The notes: generated from the sequence alone by a model not told the origin. DNA of 64,000 nt from Oxalobacteraceae bacterium OTU3CAMAD1 (GCA_024123915.1 CP099650.1:2232001-2296000); one strand, 5' to 3'. Counted from the first letter of the stretch, positions 18,507-29,486 are shown. Made by a program: numbers and translations.

Positions 18507-21013
18507 GCGGGCCGCCCGGCCCCTTGCCAGCGAAGCTCAAGACCACGGCGGCGGTCACGCAAACGAAGGCCTGGTTCGCCGCGCGCGGCTGGAGCGTGTT
18601 CCCGTTCCAGCGCGAGGTGTGGGCGGCGGCGGCGGCCGGCCACTCGGGGCTGCTGCACGCCAGCACCGGCGCCGGCAAGACCTACGCCGTGTGGTTTGCC
18701 GCCTTGCAGCGCGCGGCGGCAGTGGCGAAACCCAGGGCGGGTCTGAAGGTGCTGTGGATCACGCCGATGCGGGCGCTGGCCGCCGACACCTTGCGGGCGC
18801 TGCAGGAGTCGCTCGAGGCCATGGAGGGACTGGCGACCGGCGGCAAAAGCGCCTGGCAAATCGAGGCGCGCACCGGCGACACCAGTTCCGCCCAGCGCGC
18901 CCGCCAAAACAAGAAGCTGCCCGACACGCTGATCACCACGCCCGAAAGCCTGACCCTGCTGCTGAGCAAGGCGGAGGCGGCCACCCAGTTCGCCCAGCTC
19001 GACATGATCATCATCGACGAATGGCATGAGCTGATGGGCAACAAGCGCGGCGTGCAGACGCAGCTGGCGCTGGCGCGCTTGCGCATGTGGAATCCGGCGC
19101 TGCTGGTGTGGGGCCTGTCGGCCACGCTGGGCAACCTCGAGCAGGCCAAGCAGGCGCTGATGCCGGACGGCGTGACCGTCGAAGGCCACGTGGCCAAGGA
19201 GATCCAGGTCGACACCCTGATCCCGGCCAACCCGTCGCGTTTTCCGTGGGGCGGCCACCTGGGCATCCAGATGCTCGGGCCGGTCATCGCGGAGATCGAA
19301 AAGCACGCCACCACCTTGGTGTTCACCAACACGCGTTCGCAGGCGGAGCTGTGGTACCAGCACATGCTGGAAGCGCGCCCCGACTGGGCCGGGCTGATCG
19401 CGTTGCACCACGGCTCGCTCGACAAGGAGGTGCGCGACTGGGTCGAGCAGGGCTTGAAACAAGGACAGTTGAAAGCGGTCATCTGCACCTCCAGCCTGGA
19501 CCTGGGCGTGGACTTCCTGCCGGTCGAGCGCGTGCTGCAGATCGGCAGCGCCAAGGGCATCGCGCGGCTGCTGCAGCGGGCCGGCCGCAGCGGCCACGCG
19601 CCGGGCAGGATCTCGCGCCTGACCCTGGTGCCGACGCAAAGCATGGAACTGCTGGAGGCGGCCGGCGCCCGGCAGGCGGTGGCCGCGCGCGACATCGAGG
19701 CGCGGCCGGTGCCCGACAAGCCGCTCGACGTGCTGGTGCAGCATCTGGTGACGATGGCGCTGGGCGGCGGCTTCCGTTCCGAGGCGCTGTATGCGGAGGT
19801 GCGCACCGCCTGGTCGTACCGCAACCTGGGCCCGGAGGAATGGCAGTGGGCGCTCGACTTTGTCGCGCGCGGCGGCCAGACCCTGGCCGTGTATCCGGAA
19901 TACCGGCGCGTGCTGCCGGACGAGGAGGGCGTCTACCGCGTGCCGGATGTGGCGCTGGGACGGCGCCACCGCATGGGCATCGGCACCATCGTGTCCGACA
20001 GTTCGCTGCAGGTCAAATACCTCAGCGGCGGGCGCATCGGCAGCGTCGAGGAATCGTTCATTTCGCGCCTGCGCAAGGGCGACCATTTCCTGTTCGGCGG
20101 CCGCATCCTGGAATTCGTCCGCCTGCACGAAATGACCGCCTACGTGCGGCGCGCCACCGGCGTCAAGAAAGGCGCGGTGCCGCGCTGGCAGGGCGGCAAG
20201 ATGCCGATGTCGTCGGAGCTGGCGCACGCGGCGCTGGAGCAATTGCGGCTCGCCACCCTGGACCGCTACGAGGGACCGGAGATGCAGGCGATCAAGCCGC
20301 TGCTGGAAATCCAGCGGCGCTGGTCGGCGCTGCCGACGCCGGACACCACCGTGGTCGAGAGCATGCAGAGCCGCGAGGGCCGCCACCTGTTCATGTTCCC
20401 GTTCGCCGGGCGCTCGGTGCACATCGGCTTGGCGTCCTTGCTGGCGTGGCGGGTCGGCCGGGTGACGCCGGTGACGTTCTCGATCGCCGTCAACGACTAC
20501 GGCTTCGAGCTGCTGGCGCCGCAGGAGATCGACTGGGAGGCGCTGATCGGTCCGGGCGATGGGGCGCGCGTCGGCCTGTTCAGCACCGACCATTTGCTGG
20601 AGGACGTGCTGGCCAGCCTGAACGCGACCGAGCTGTCGCAGCGGCGCTTCCGCGAGATCGCCCGCATCGCCGGGCTGGTGTTCCAGGGCTATCCCGGACA
20701 GCCCAAAAGCGCGCGCCAGTTGCAGGCGTCGTCGTCGCTGTTCTATGCGGTGTTCACCCAGCACGACGCTGGCAATTTGCTACTCACCCAGGCCCAGCGC
20801 GAGGTGCTCGAGCAGGAACTGGAATTGAACCGCCTGCGCGTTACATTAGAGGCGTTGCAAACGCGTCAAGTCAGTTATCATGGAACCAAGCGGGCGACGC
20901 CGTTCGGCTTCGCGCTGATGGTCGAGCGCTTCCGCGAAAAGCTCAGTACCGAAAAACTGTCGGATCGCGTCGCCAGGCTGGTGCGCGAACTTGAAAAGGC
21001 GGCCGGACCATGA
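18503..21013 (+). CDS. Ligase-associated DEXH-box helicase (Lhr core type)
   Basis: 836 aa superfamily 2 helicase. It has Walker A STGAGKT with K59, motif II IIDEWHE, motif [31 protein letters not shown] and motif [11 protein letters not shown] winged-helix/beta-barrel C-terminal part, as in Lhr-core proteins, follows. It translocates on ssDNA and unwinds duplexes. It overlaps the ligase (ATGA) and the phosphoesterase gene (4 bp each), so the cluster is one transcription unit. Confidence 0.94.
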   Translation: MSGPPGPLPAKLKTTAAVTQTKAWFAARGWSVFPFQREVWAAAAAGHSGLLHASTGAGKTYAVWFAALQRAAAVAKPRAGLKVLWITPMRALAADTLRALQESLEAMEGLATGGKSAWQIEARTGDTSSAQRARQNKKLPDTLITTPESLTLLLSKAEAATQFAQLDMIIIDEWHELMGNKRGVQTQLALARLRMWNPALLVWGLSATLGNLEQAKQALMPDGVTVEGHVAKEIQVDTLIPANPSRFPWGGHLGIQMLGPVIAEIEKHATTLVFTNTRSQAELWYQHMLEARPDWAGLIALHHGSLDKEVRDWVEQGLKQGQLKAVICTSSLDLGVDFLPVERVLQIGSAKGIARLLQRAGRSGHAPGRISRLTLVPTQSMELLEAAGARQAVAARDIEARPVPDKPLDVLVQHLVTMALGGGFRSEALYAEVRTAWSYRNLGPEEWQWALDFVARGGQTLAVYPEYRRVLPDEEGVYRVPDVALGRRHRMGIGTIVSDSSLQVKYLSGGRIGSVEESFISRLRKGDHFLFGGRILEFVRLHEMTAYVRRATGVKKGAVPRWQGGKMPMSSELAHAALEQLRLATLDRYEGPEMQAIKPLLEIQRRWSALPTPDTTVVESMQSREGRHLFMFPFAGRSVHIGLASLLAWRVGRVTPVTFSIAVNDYGFELLAPQEIDWEALIGPGDGARVGLFSTDHLLEDVLASLNATELSQRRFREIARIAGLVFQGYPGQPKSARQLQASSSLFYAVFTQHDAGNLLLTQAQREVLEQELELNRLRVTLEALQTRQVSYHGTKRATPFGFALMVERFREKLSTEKLSDRVARLVRELEKAAGP

Positions 21014-21741
21014 CAATTGCAATCAGCAAGGCACAACAGATGGAGGAAGCCGGCGTCGCCGGTATGGCGGGCACTTTGGCCATCGAGCTGGCGGGCGAGC
21101 AGGTGCTGCTGTTGCCGGAGAAGGCGCTGTACTGGCCGCGCGAGAAAATGTTGATCATCGCCGATATCCACTTCGGCAAGGCGGCCTCGTTCCGCGCGCT
21201 GGGGGTGCCGGTGCCGGGCGGGACGACGTCGGCCAATCTGCGCGCGCTCGACGGTTTGCTGGCGCGGCACGCGGTGCGCGAGATACTGTTCCTGGGCGAC
21301 TTCCTGCATGCCAAGGCGGCCCACGCCGAGGCGACGATGACCGCGATCCACGGCTGGCGCCTGGCGCGGCCGGCGCTGAAGCTGACGGTCGTGCGCGGCA
21401 ACCACGACGCCCACGCCGGCGATCCGCCGGCCCGCCTTGCCATCGACATGGTCGACGAGCCGTTGCGGCAGGCGCCGTTCGCGTTTTGCCACCATCCGGA
21501 CCTGCTGGTGTCCGGCTACCTGATGGCCGGCCACGTGCATCCCGTGTACCGCTTGCGCGCCGGTTGGGACTCGCTGCTGCTGCCGTGCTTTCTGGTCGGC
21601 GAGGGCAGGGTCGTGCTGCCCGCGTTCGGCGCCTTCACCGGCGGCCATCCGGTGCTGCCGGAGCCGGGCGAGCGGCTGTTCGTCACCAGCGGCGATACCG
21701 TGGTCGAGGTGCCTGTCAAACCGCATGTCGCGCCGACGTAG
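21010..21741 (+). CDS. pdeM: Ligase-associated endonuclease/phosphoesterase PdeM
   Basis: 243 aa calcineurin-like metallophosphoesterase. The metal-ligand motifs are [28 protein letters not shown] and AGHVHPV in order. PdeM proteins are the fourth partner of the ligase-exonuclease-Lhr cluster and are thought to act as a nuclease in damage repair. ATG 21010 overlaps the helicase stop. The N-terminal about 20 residues are poorly conserved. Confidence 0.92.
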   Translation: MTIAISKAQQMEEAGVAGMAGTLAIELAGEQVLLLPEKALYWPREKMLIIADIHFGKAASFRALGVPVPGGTTSANLRALDGLLARHAVREILFLGDFLHAKAAHAEATMTAIHGWRLARPALKLTVVRGNHDAHAGDPPARLAIDMVDEPLRQAPFAFCHHPDLLVSGYLMAGHVHPVYRLRAGWDSLLLPCFLVGEGRVVLPAFGAFTGGHPVLPEPGERLFVTSGDTVVEVPVKPHVAPT

Positions 21742-21901
21742 CAACGGCCAGGGCTTAAGCGGCGGGCCGCGCCGCTGTACAGGGAATGGTCCTACATTCT
21801 CTGCTGCGCATGTCCTATATTCCGCCGCTGGGCCGTGCACTACGATTGACTCCACCTGTGAAGCAAGCGGGAATGACAGCGATTCATTCAAGGAGACGAT
21901 C

Positions 21902-22318
21902 ATGGCTACTAGCGAGAGAGGTGGGAATAACGGCGGTGGAAATCAAGGCGGCAGTCGAGGCAGTAAGCAGGGCGGCAAATCCGGTAACGAGCAGAGCGAA
22001 CCAAAAAAACGCGGCTTCGCATCGATGGACCCGGAACAGCAGCGCCAGATCGCCGCCGAGGGCGGCCGCGCGGCCCATCAAAAAGGGACGGCCCACGAAT
22101 TCACTTCCGAAGAAGCGCGCCGCGCCGGCGCGATGAGCCACAAGAACGATTCGAACAGCCAAAGCAGCACTAGCGCCTCGCGCGGCGGTTCGGGTGGCGG
22201 CAACAAGGGCAGCGCGCGGGACGAGGATGACGATGAAGGCCGGGGTGGCGCCGGTGGCAAGGCAAGCCGCGGCGGCAGCCGTTCCGGTTCCTCCGGCAGC
22301 TCGGGCTCGAAATCCTGA
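21902..22318 (+). CDS. KGG domain stress-induced protein
   Basis: 138 aa, Gly/Ser rich. The central part carries the con-10/KGG motif: KKRGFASMDPEQQRQIAAEGGR followed shortly by KGTAHEFTSEEARRAGAMSHK (two related G-x-AHEF/EEA-type units). It is flanked by low-complexity Gly-Ser-Lys tails that are probably disordered. Family members are induced by stress or stationary phase; the molecular role is unknown. AAGGAG precedes ATG 21902. The longer frame from 21725 lacks family similarity. It is followed by a strong terminator. Confidence 0.88.
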   Translation: MATSERGGNNGGGNQGGSRGSKQGGKSGNEQSEPKKRGFASMDPEQQRQIAAEGGRAAHQKGTAHEFTSEEARRAGAMSHKNDSNSQSSTSASRGGSGGGNKGSARDEDDDEGRGGAGGKASRGGSRSGSSGSSGSKS

Positions 22319-22368
22319 TCTATAGTTGATGTGCGGCCGCGCCTTCTCCTCTGGGTCCGGCCGTTTAG

Positions 22369-22401
22369 GCCTGCGGGCGTCGCGCCCGCAGGCTTTTTTT
22401 T
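22369..22401. terminator. Rho-independent terminator between KGG gene and dnaK copy
   Basis: Perfect 11-bp stem GCCTGCGGGCG/CGCCCGCAGGC with a 3-nt loop followed by eight T. It terminates the KGG transcript. The convergent dnaK copy ends 10 bp away, and the hairpin is also read from that side, though without a comparable T run. Confidence 0.92.
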
Positions 22402-22411
22402 GCCTGCCAAC

Positions 22412-24183
<1,772 letters not shown>

Positions 24184-24237
24184 TCAGACCATGGAGCGCC
24201 GGCTTGGTTCCGGCGTCGAGCGGGTGGTGCGGCTGTC

Positions 24238-24735
24238 TTACAGGCAGATCGTCGTGTGGCGCCCCATGGCAGTCGGGGGGCGGCCGCTGATCGCGGCCGT
24301 GGCGATCTGCACCAGCTGTTTCATCTTGGTCGAGCCCGCGTCCCAGTACTCGGCCGACTCGATGCGCACGCGGATCAGGGTCAGGTGCGGATCGTCGACG
24401 CCCTCGGGGAACCAGCTGCGCGCCGCCGCGTTCCACAGTTCGCGCGCTTTGGCGCGGTCCTTGAGCACGTAGGCGCGCCCGGAAATGGACAGGTAAAGGT
24501 TGCGCTCGGGGTCGGAGTAGCTGATATTAACGCCTGGATGTTGCGGCAAGTCGAGCATGAAGGCCGCCTCGTCCGAGGCGAAGAACCACAGGTTGCCCTC
24601 GTTGTCGAGCTGCTGGGTGGTCAGCGGACGGCTGGTGAGCACGTGTTCCGCGTCGAAGGTGGTGAACATGCCGAAACGCACATCCTTGATCTTGGCGGAG
24701 ATGGTGTTGATCTGGTCTTGCGAATACAGCGGCAT
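24238..24735 (-). CDS. Pyridoxamine 5'-phosphate oxidase-like general stress protein
   Basis: 165 aa split-barrel flavin-binding protein. It has VRFGMFTTFDAEHVLTSRPL and NLWFFASDEAAFMLDL near the start and WFPEGVDDPHLTLIRV near the end, the pattern of the general stress protein 26 group. It probably binds FMN, F420 or heme; true PNPOx activity is unlikely. GGAGG six bases before ATG 24735 fixes the start over ATG 24753. It lies upstream of the broken dnaK on the same strand. Confidence 0.88.
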   Translation of the reverse strand: MPLYSQDQINTISAKIKDVRFGMFTTFDAEHVLTSRPLTTQQLDNEGNLWFFASDEAAFMLDLPQHPGVNISYSDPERNLYLSISGRAYVLKDRAKARELWNAAARSWFPEGVDDPHLTLIRVRIESAEYWDAGSTKMKQLVQIATAAISGRPPTAMGRHTTICL

Positions 24736-24857
24736 GATGCGCCTCCATGACATAAGGATGATTTCGGCCCAGCATACGTGTCGCCCGGGCCACAGTCTGT
24801 ACGCGTTCTCACGCTAGCTTACTTGACTAACTTTACACAGGCGTTACATTGGACAGG

Positions 24858-24888
24858 TTGACAACGTAAATGATAATAATTATCATTT
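24858..24888 (+). promoter_or_regulatory. Promoter with perfect Fur box
   Basis: TTGACA at 24858-24863, 17 bp, then TATCAT at 24881-24886, a near-consensus sigma-70 promoter. Across the spacer and -10 lies a perfect 21-bp palindrome at 24868-24888: AAATGATAAT, A, ATTATCATTT. This is close to the canonical Fur operator. Fur-Fe2+ binding would occlude the -10, so the five genes from 24971 to 29438 should be induced by iron limitation. Confidence 0.88.
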
Positions 24889-24970
24889 GTGTTTGTGCCT
24901 GCCTAAGGGCAACTATTTGGCAACTATTTCGGCGAACCAGGGACATGAATTAAGGACATGAGGACATGAA

Positions 24971-25609
24971 GTGAGCGCTCCACAAGCCAGCAATGCCAGC
25001 CGCGCGGTATGGCTGAAGAACCTGCACCAGTGGCACTGGATCAGCTCGGCTTTATGCCTGCTCGGCATGTTTTTGTTCAGCATTACCGGCATCACCCTGA
25101 ACCATGCCTCGCAGATCGAGGCCAAGCCGACCATCGTGCGCCAGCAGGCCACCGTGCCGGCGGCGCTGACGGCGCAGTTGCGCGCCTACGCCGCCGATCA
25201 CGACGGCGCCAAGGAGCCGCTGCCGGTGGCGGCCGAACAATGGTTGAGCGACACCTGGAAGGTGCAGGCCGGCGGCCGCGCCGCCGAATGGGCCGCCGAC
25301 GAGGTCTACCTGCCGATGCCCAAGGCCGGCGGCGACGCCTGGGTGCGCATCGCGCTGGAGGACGGCGCGGCCGAATTCGAGAAAACCGACCGTGGCTGGA
25401 TCTCCTGGCTCAACGACGTCCACAAGGGCCGCAACACGGGCGCCGCGTGGAACTGGTTCATCGACATCTTCGCCGGCGCCTGCCTGGTGTTTTGCATCAC
25501 CGGCTTGCTGATCCTGAAGTTCCACGCCGCCAACCGGCCGTTCACCTGGCCGATGGTCGGCCTGGGTATCTTGATTCCGTTTGTCATCGCTTTGCTGTTC
25601 ATACACTAA
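24971..25609 (+). CDS. PepSY-associated TM helix protein
   Basis: 212 aa inner-membrane protein. TM1 lies at about 22-44 (HQWHWISSALCLLGMFLFSITG), then a periplasmic domain of about 110 residues, then TM2 (WNWFIDIFAGACLVFCITGLLILK) and TM3 near the C-terminus (MVGLGILIPFVIALLF). HQWHW near TM1 and the H of DVHKGRN before TM2 could ligate heme. PepSY-TM proteins accompany siderophore uptake and ferric reductase systems. It starts with GTG 24971 preceded by GAGGA. It is the first gene behind the Fur box and probably passes electrons across the membrane to the flavoprotein encoded next. Confidence 0.9.
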   Translation: MSAPQASNASRAVWLKNLHQWHWISSALCLLGMFLFSITGITLNHASQIEAKPTIVRQQATVPAALTAQLRAYAADHDGAKEPLPVAAEQWLSDTWKVQAGGRAAEWAADEVYLPMPKAGGDAWVRIALEDGAAEFEKTDRGWISWLNDVHKGRNTGAAWNWFIDIFAGACLVFCITGLLILKFHAANRPFTWPMVGLGILIPFVIALLFIH

Positions 25610-25643
25610 TTTTCCAACCTCCTTCACCTCGCACGGGTACTCC

Positions 25644-26159
25644 ATGAAATTACGTTATTCCATCGCACTGAGCCTGCCGCTGGCCAGCGCCTCGGCCATG
25701 GGCGCCGATCTGGCCCTCAAACTCGACGTGCCGCAATTGAACGTTGCCGAATACCACCGCCCTTACATCGCCGCGTGGCTGGAGAACGCCGACCAGAAAG
25801 TGGTGACCAACCTGGCCGTTCTGTATGACACCAAGAAAAAGGACAACGCCGGCACCAAGTGGCTCAAGGACATGCGGCAGTGGTGGCGCAAGACCGGGCG
25901 CGACGTCGAGATGCCGATGGACGGCGTCAGCGGTGCGACCAAGGCGCCGGGCGAAGTGTCGCTGACCTTCCCGGGCGCCAAGGCTGCTTTGGACAAACTG
26001 CCGGCCGGTAATTACACCTTGCTGGTGGAAGCGGCGCGCGAGGCGGGCGGACGCGAAGTGGTCAAGGTGCCGCTGCAGTGGCCGCCGAAGACCAAGCAGG
26101 ACCTCAAAGGCCAGGGCAAGGAAGAGCTGGGCGCCGTGGTTGTACAACTGAAACCATAA
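25644..26159 (+). CDS. DUF2271 periplasmic protein with flavinylation motif
   Basis: 171 aa with a signal peptide (MKLRYSIALSLPLASASAMG, cleavage about residue 21). It matches DUF2271: PYIAAWLENAD and a WLKDMRQWWRKTG segment. It contains D93-G-V-S-G-A-T99, the Dxx(S/T)GAT motif on which ApbE attaches FMN covalently to Thr. ApbE is encoded two genes downstream. The protein is therefore predicted to be a covalent periplasmic flavoprotein taking electrons from the PepSY partner. ATG 25644 is chosen because the signal peptide begins there. Confidence 0.88.
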   Translation: MKLRYSIALSLPLASASAMGADLALKLDVPQLNVAEYHRPYIAAWLENADQKVVTNLAVLYDTKKKDNAGTKWLKDMRQWWRKTGRDVEMPMDGVSGATKAPGEVSLTFPGAKAALDKLPAGNYTLLVEAAREAGGREVVKVPLQWPPKTKQDLKGQGKEELGAVVVQLKP

Positions 26160-26172
26160 GAAAGCAGGGGAC

Positions 26173-26997
26173 ATGTCTACACTGAATAAATCACTGGTCG
26201 CGCTGGCGCTGGCCGGCATGGCGCTGAGCGCGCACGCCCACAAGCCGTGGCTGCTGCCGACGTCGACCCTGGTCGAAGGCAAGGAAGCCTGGGTCACGAT
26301 CGACGCCGCCATCTCGGAAGGCCTGTTCGACGTCGACCACCAGCCGCTCAAAGTCGACACCGTCGTCATCACCGGCCCGGACGGCGCCAAGCTGGAAAAG
26401 CAGAACGTCGCCAACGGCAAGATGCGCAACAGCTTCGACCTCAAGCTGCCCAAGCCGGGCACCTATAAGATCGAGCTGGTGTCGAAGAACGTGTTCGGCA
26501 GCTACAAGAACGCGGCCGGCGAAATGAAGCGCTTCCGTGGCACCGAGGAAACCCTGGCCAAGGACGTGCCGGCCGACGCGACCGAGGTCAAGCTCACCCG
26601 CACCGACAGCCGCCTGGAGACCTTCGTCTCGACCGGCGAGCCGGACATGGCAGTCTTCAAGACCACCGGCGTGGGCCTTGAGATGGTGCCCGTCACCCAT
26701 CCGAACGACCTGCGCGCCGGCGAGAAGGCGACCTGGCGTTTCCTGCTCGACGGTAAGCCTGCGGCCAACCAGGGCGTGAGCCTGATCCCGGGCGGCGTGC
26801 GCTATCGCGGCACCCTGGGCGAGATCCGCCAGAACACCGACGCCAAGGGCGAGCTCACGTTCACCGTGCCGGCGGCCGGCATGTACATGGTCAGCAGCAG
26901 CTGGCCGGCGGCCGCGCCGCAGGTGCAGGGCCAGCCGCCGCAGATGGCGCCGCGCCGCGCCACCTACGCGGCGACCGTGGAAATCCTGCCGGAGTAA
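26173..26997 (+). CDS. DUF4198 periplasmic protein
   Basis: 274 aa. Signal peptide SLVALALAGMALSAHA is followed at once by HKPWLLPTSTLVEG, so the mature N-terminus should begin with or near a His, as in many DUF4198/NikK-type metal-binding proteins. Beta-sandwich modules follow (ITGPDGAKLEKQNVANG, LKLPKPGTYKIEL, NTDAKGELTFTVPAAGMYMV). It is probably a periplasmic metal or ligand binder. It sits 13 bp after the DUF2271 gene in the Fur-controlled operon, which suggests a role in iron handling. Confidence 0.87.
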   Translation: MSTLNKSLVALALAGMALSAHAHKPWLLPTSTLVEGKEAWVTIDAAISEGLFDVDHQPLKVDTVVITGPDGAKLEKQNVANGKMRNSFDLKLPKPGTYKIELVSKNVFGSYKNAAGEMKRFRGTEETLAKDVPADATEVKLTRTDSRLETFVSTGEPDMAVFKTTGVGLEMVPVTHPNDLRAGEKATWRFLLDGKPAANQGVSLIPGGVRYRGTLGEIRQNTDAKGELTFTVPAAGMYMVSSSWPAAAPQVQGQPPQMAPRRATYAATVEILPE

Positions 26998-27033
26998 TCC
27001 GGCATTCCATCGCCACACGTCGACAAGGTTCGC

Positions 27034-28071
27034 ATGCGCCGGGTTCTCCTGCCTCATCATATTTCCGAAGACCCGGCGCCGGCGGGCGGCGCCATCCGCG
27101 ATTTTGCCGGCCGCAGCATGGGCACCAGCTGGTCGGTGCGGCTGGTGGCCGCGCCGGAAGGCTCGCCCGGCCACCTTGCGCTCGACCATCTCCAAGATGG
27201 GCTGCAACAGCAGCTCGATTCCATCGTGGCCGAAATGAGCCACTGGGAAACCGATTCCGACCTCGGGCGCTTCAACCGCGCCGGGGCCGGTAGCTGGCTG
27301 GCCTTGCCGCCAGCCTTTTTTGACGTGCTGTCGTTCGCGATGGACGTGGCGCGCGATTCCGGCGGCGCCTACGATCCGTGCGCCGGCACCCTGGTCAACC
27401 TGTGGGGCTTCGGGCCCTACGGGCGCTTCGACCAGCCTGGATTCATTCCCCCTTCACCGGACGAGATCGCCGTCGCGCGCACCCAGCTTGCCGCCGCCGG
27501 CGTGCGGCTGGAGCGCGAAGGGCGCAAGGCCCTGCAGCCGGGCGGCGTTCAGCTCGATTTGTCGGCCGTGGCCAAGGGCTACAGCGTCGACCGGCTGGCC
27601 TACTATTTGAAAACCCAGGGCATCGAACACTACCTGGTCGAGGTCGGCGGCGAGCTGCGTGGCGCCGGCGTCAAGCCGGACGGCCAGCCGTGGTGGGTGG
27701 CGCTGGAGGAGGCGACGGATGCCTCCGCCGTGGAGGAACCCGCTTCGCTGGTGCTGGCGCTACATGGCCTGGCGGTGGCCACCTCGGGCGACTACCGGCG
27801 CTACTTCGAGCTCGACGGCAGGCGCTATTCGCACACCATCGATCCGCGCAGCGGCATGCCGATCGCCAACGACCTGGCCTCGGTCACCGTGGTGCACGGC
27901 CAGTGCATGGCGGCCGACGCCTGGTCGACCGCGCTGACGGTGCTGGGCGCCGAACAGGGCCTGGCGCTGGCTGAACGCCAGGGGCTGGCGGCGCGCTTCG
28001 TCGCCCGCGACGCCGGCGGCGGCTACACCGAACACATGAGTTCCCATTTACGCGGCATGCTAAACGAATAA
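27034..28071 (+). CDS. apbE: FAD:protein FMN transferase (ApbE family)
   Basis: 345 aa. The family motifs are FAGRSMGTSWSVRL near the N-terminus, DPCAGTLVNLWGFGP, DLSAVAKGYSVDRLA, VEVGGELRGAG, HTIDPRSGMPI and AADAWSTALTVLG. It transfers FMN from FAD to Thr/Ser in Dxx(S/T)GAT motifs, and the DUF2271 protein in this operon has one. Oddly, no signal peptide or lipobox is visible (it starts MRRVLLPHHISEDPAP), whereas most ApbE proteins act in the periplasm. Either this enzyme works in the cytoplasm or the true start differs. Confidence 0.92.
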   Translation: MRRVLLPHHISEDPAPAGGAIRDFAGRSMGTSWSVRLVAAPEGSPGHLALDHLQDGLQQQLDSIVAEMSHWETDSDLGRFNRAGAGSWLALPPAFFDVLSFAMDVARDSGGAYDPCAGTLVNLWGFGPYGRFDQPGFIPPSPDEIAVARTQLAAAGVRLEREGRKALQPGGVQLDLSAVAKGYSVDRLAYYLKTQGIEHYLVEVGGELRGAGVKPDGQPWWVALEEATDASAVEEPASLVLALHGLAVATSGDYRRYFELDGRRYSHTIDPRSGMPIANDLASVTVVHGQCMAADAWSTALTVLGAEQGLALAERQGLAARFVARDAGGGYTEHMSSHLRGMLNE

Positions 28072-28076
28072 GCTGA

Positions 28077-29438
28077 ATGATCTGGACCGACGACCCTACC
28101 CGATTGCTGCTGGTGGCAGGCCTGGGCGCCAGCTATGGCCTGGTGTGCCTGATGCCGTACCTGCGCCATCGCCGCAAGCGCCAAGCGGCGCTGCGCGCCA
28201 GGGCCGAGGCGGCCGCTTCGCCCGGCTGGATCGTCGCCTATGCCAGCCAGACCGGCAACGCCGAGGCGCTGGCGCAGCAAACCCTGGCGACCTTGCGGCT
28301 GGCCGGCATCGCCGCCCAATTGAGCGAGCTGTCCGAACTGGACGCCGACGACCTGCGCCGCGCCGAGCGCATCCTGTTCCTGGTCAGCACCTACGGCGAA
28401 GGCGACGCGCCCGATGCCGCCGCCGCCTTCGCCGGCCGCCTGATGACCACCGAACTGCCGCTGGCGCACCTGCACTACGCGGTGCTGGCGCTGGGCGACA
28501 GCGCCTACGCCCAATTCTGCGGCTTCGGTCGGGCGCTGGACGCCTGGCTCGCCGCGCGCGGCGCGCACAGCCTGTTCCCGCGCATCGACGTCGACCGTAG
28601 CGCCGACGCCGCCATCGCGCAATGGCGGCAGCAATTGAGCCACCTGGCCGGCACCAGCGACGCGCCGGACTGGAGCGCGCCGGACTTCGAGGACTGGACA
28701 TTGCGCACCCGCGTGGCGCTCAACCCGGGCAGCGCCGGGGCGCCGGTCTACCACCTGGAGCTGACGCCGCCGGGCGGCGTGTTGCCGGACTGGCAGTCGG
28801 GCGACCTGGTGCAGATCGCCGCGCCGGCCGAGCCGTCGCGTCCGCGCGAATACTCGATCGCCTCGATTCCGGCCGACGGCAGGGTGCACTTGCTGGTGCG
28901 CCTGCACAGCCACGACGACGGCAGCCACGGCGTGGCCTCGGGCTGGCTGACCCGCCAGGCCGAGCCGGGCCGGACGGTGCGGCTGCGGCTGCGCCAGCAC
29001 CGCCGCTTCCGGCTGGAGGACAACGCGGGGCGGCCGTTGATCCTGATCGGCAACGGCAGCGGCATCGCCGGCCTGCGCGGCCACCTCAAGGCGCGCGCGC
29101 TGGCAGGGCAGGGGCGCAACTGGCTGTTGTTCGGCGAACGCAACAGCGCCCACGACTTCCATTACCGGGACGAGCTGGAGGCGATGCACCTGGCGGGACG
29201 GCTCGACCTGGACCTGGCCTGGTCGCGCGACGGCGGGGAGGCGCGCTATGTGCAGGACCTGCTGCCGGCCCGGGCCGACAAGTTGCGGGCCTGGGTGGCC
29301 GACGGCGCCGCGATCTATGTCTGCGGCAGCCTGCAGGGCATGGCGGCCGGCGTTCATCAGGCGCTCGAGGCGATACTGGGGAGTGTGCAATTGGCTGGGT
29401 TGGTCGACGAAAAGCGTTACCAACGGGATGTGTACTAA
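28077..29438 (+). CDS. Membrane-anchored flavodoxin-FNR reductase (sulfite reductase flavoprotein-like)
   Basis: 453 aa. An N-terminal TM anchor spans about 10-28 (LLLVAGLGASYGLVCLMPYL) and is followed by a basic stretch. Next is a flavodoxin domain binding FMN (YASQTGNAEALAQQT, STYGEGDAPD, LALGDSAYAQFCGFG). Then comes an FAD/NADP-reductase module (PREYSIAS, IGNGSGIAGLRGHL, LLFGERNSAHDF, IYVCGSLQGMA) ending EKRYQRDVY like CysJ. It should move electrons from NADPH via FAD and FMN on the cytoplasmic face to the PepSY membrane protein. It is the last gene of the Fur operon, 5 bp after apbE. Confidence 0.92.
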   Translation: MIWTDDPTRLLLVAGLGASYGLVCLMPYLRHRRKRQAALRARAEAAASPGWIVAYASQTGNAEALAQQTLATLRLAGIAAQLSELSELDADDLRRAERILFLVSTYGEGDAPDAAAAFAGRLMTTELPLAHLHYAVLALGDSAYAQFCGFGRALDAWLAARGAHSLFPRIDVDRSADAAIAQWRQQLSHLAGTSDAPDWSAPDFEDWTLRTRVALNPGSAGAPVYHLELTPPGGVLPDWQSGDLVQIAAPAEPSRPREYSIASIPADGRVHLLVRLHSHDDGSHGVASGWLTRQAEPGRTVRLRLRQHRRFRLEDNAGRPLILIGNGSGIAGLRGHLKARALAGQGRNWLLFGERNSAHDFHYRDELEAMHLAGRLDLDLAWSRDGGEARYVQDLLPARADKLRAWVADGAAIYVCGSLQGMAAGVHQALEAILGSVQLAGLVDEKRYQRDVY

Positions 29439-29450
29439 CGATGCGCGGTA

Positions 29451-29474
29451 GCTCGCGGGTCATGACCCGCGAGC
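29451..29474. repeat. Perfect 24-bp palindrome between convergent genes
   Basis: GCTCGCGGGTCA followed directly by its exact reverse complement TGACCCGCGAGC, between the flavoreductase stop (29438) and the convergent hypothetical gene stop (29487). It has no loop and no T run, so it is not a standard intrinsic terminator; it may form a cruciform or act as a protein site. Confidence 0.7.
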
Positions 29475-29486
29475 CGGTGTCCTGCC

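Noticed and set aside
18248..20764. 838-codon minus-strand open frame opposite the Lhr helicase
   Set aside because: Shadow frame; the helicase motifs are all on the plus strand.
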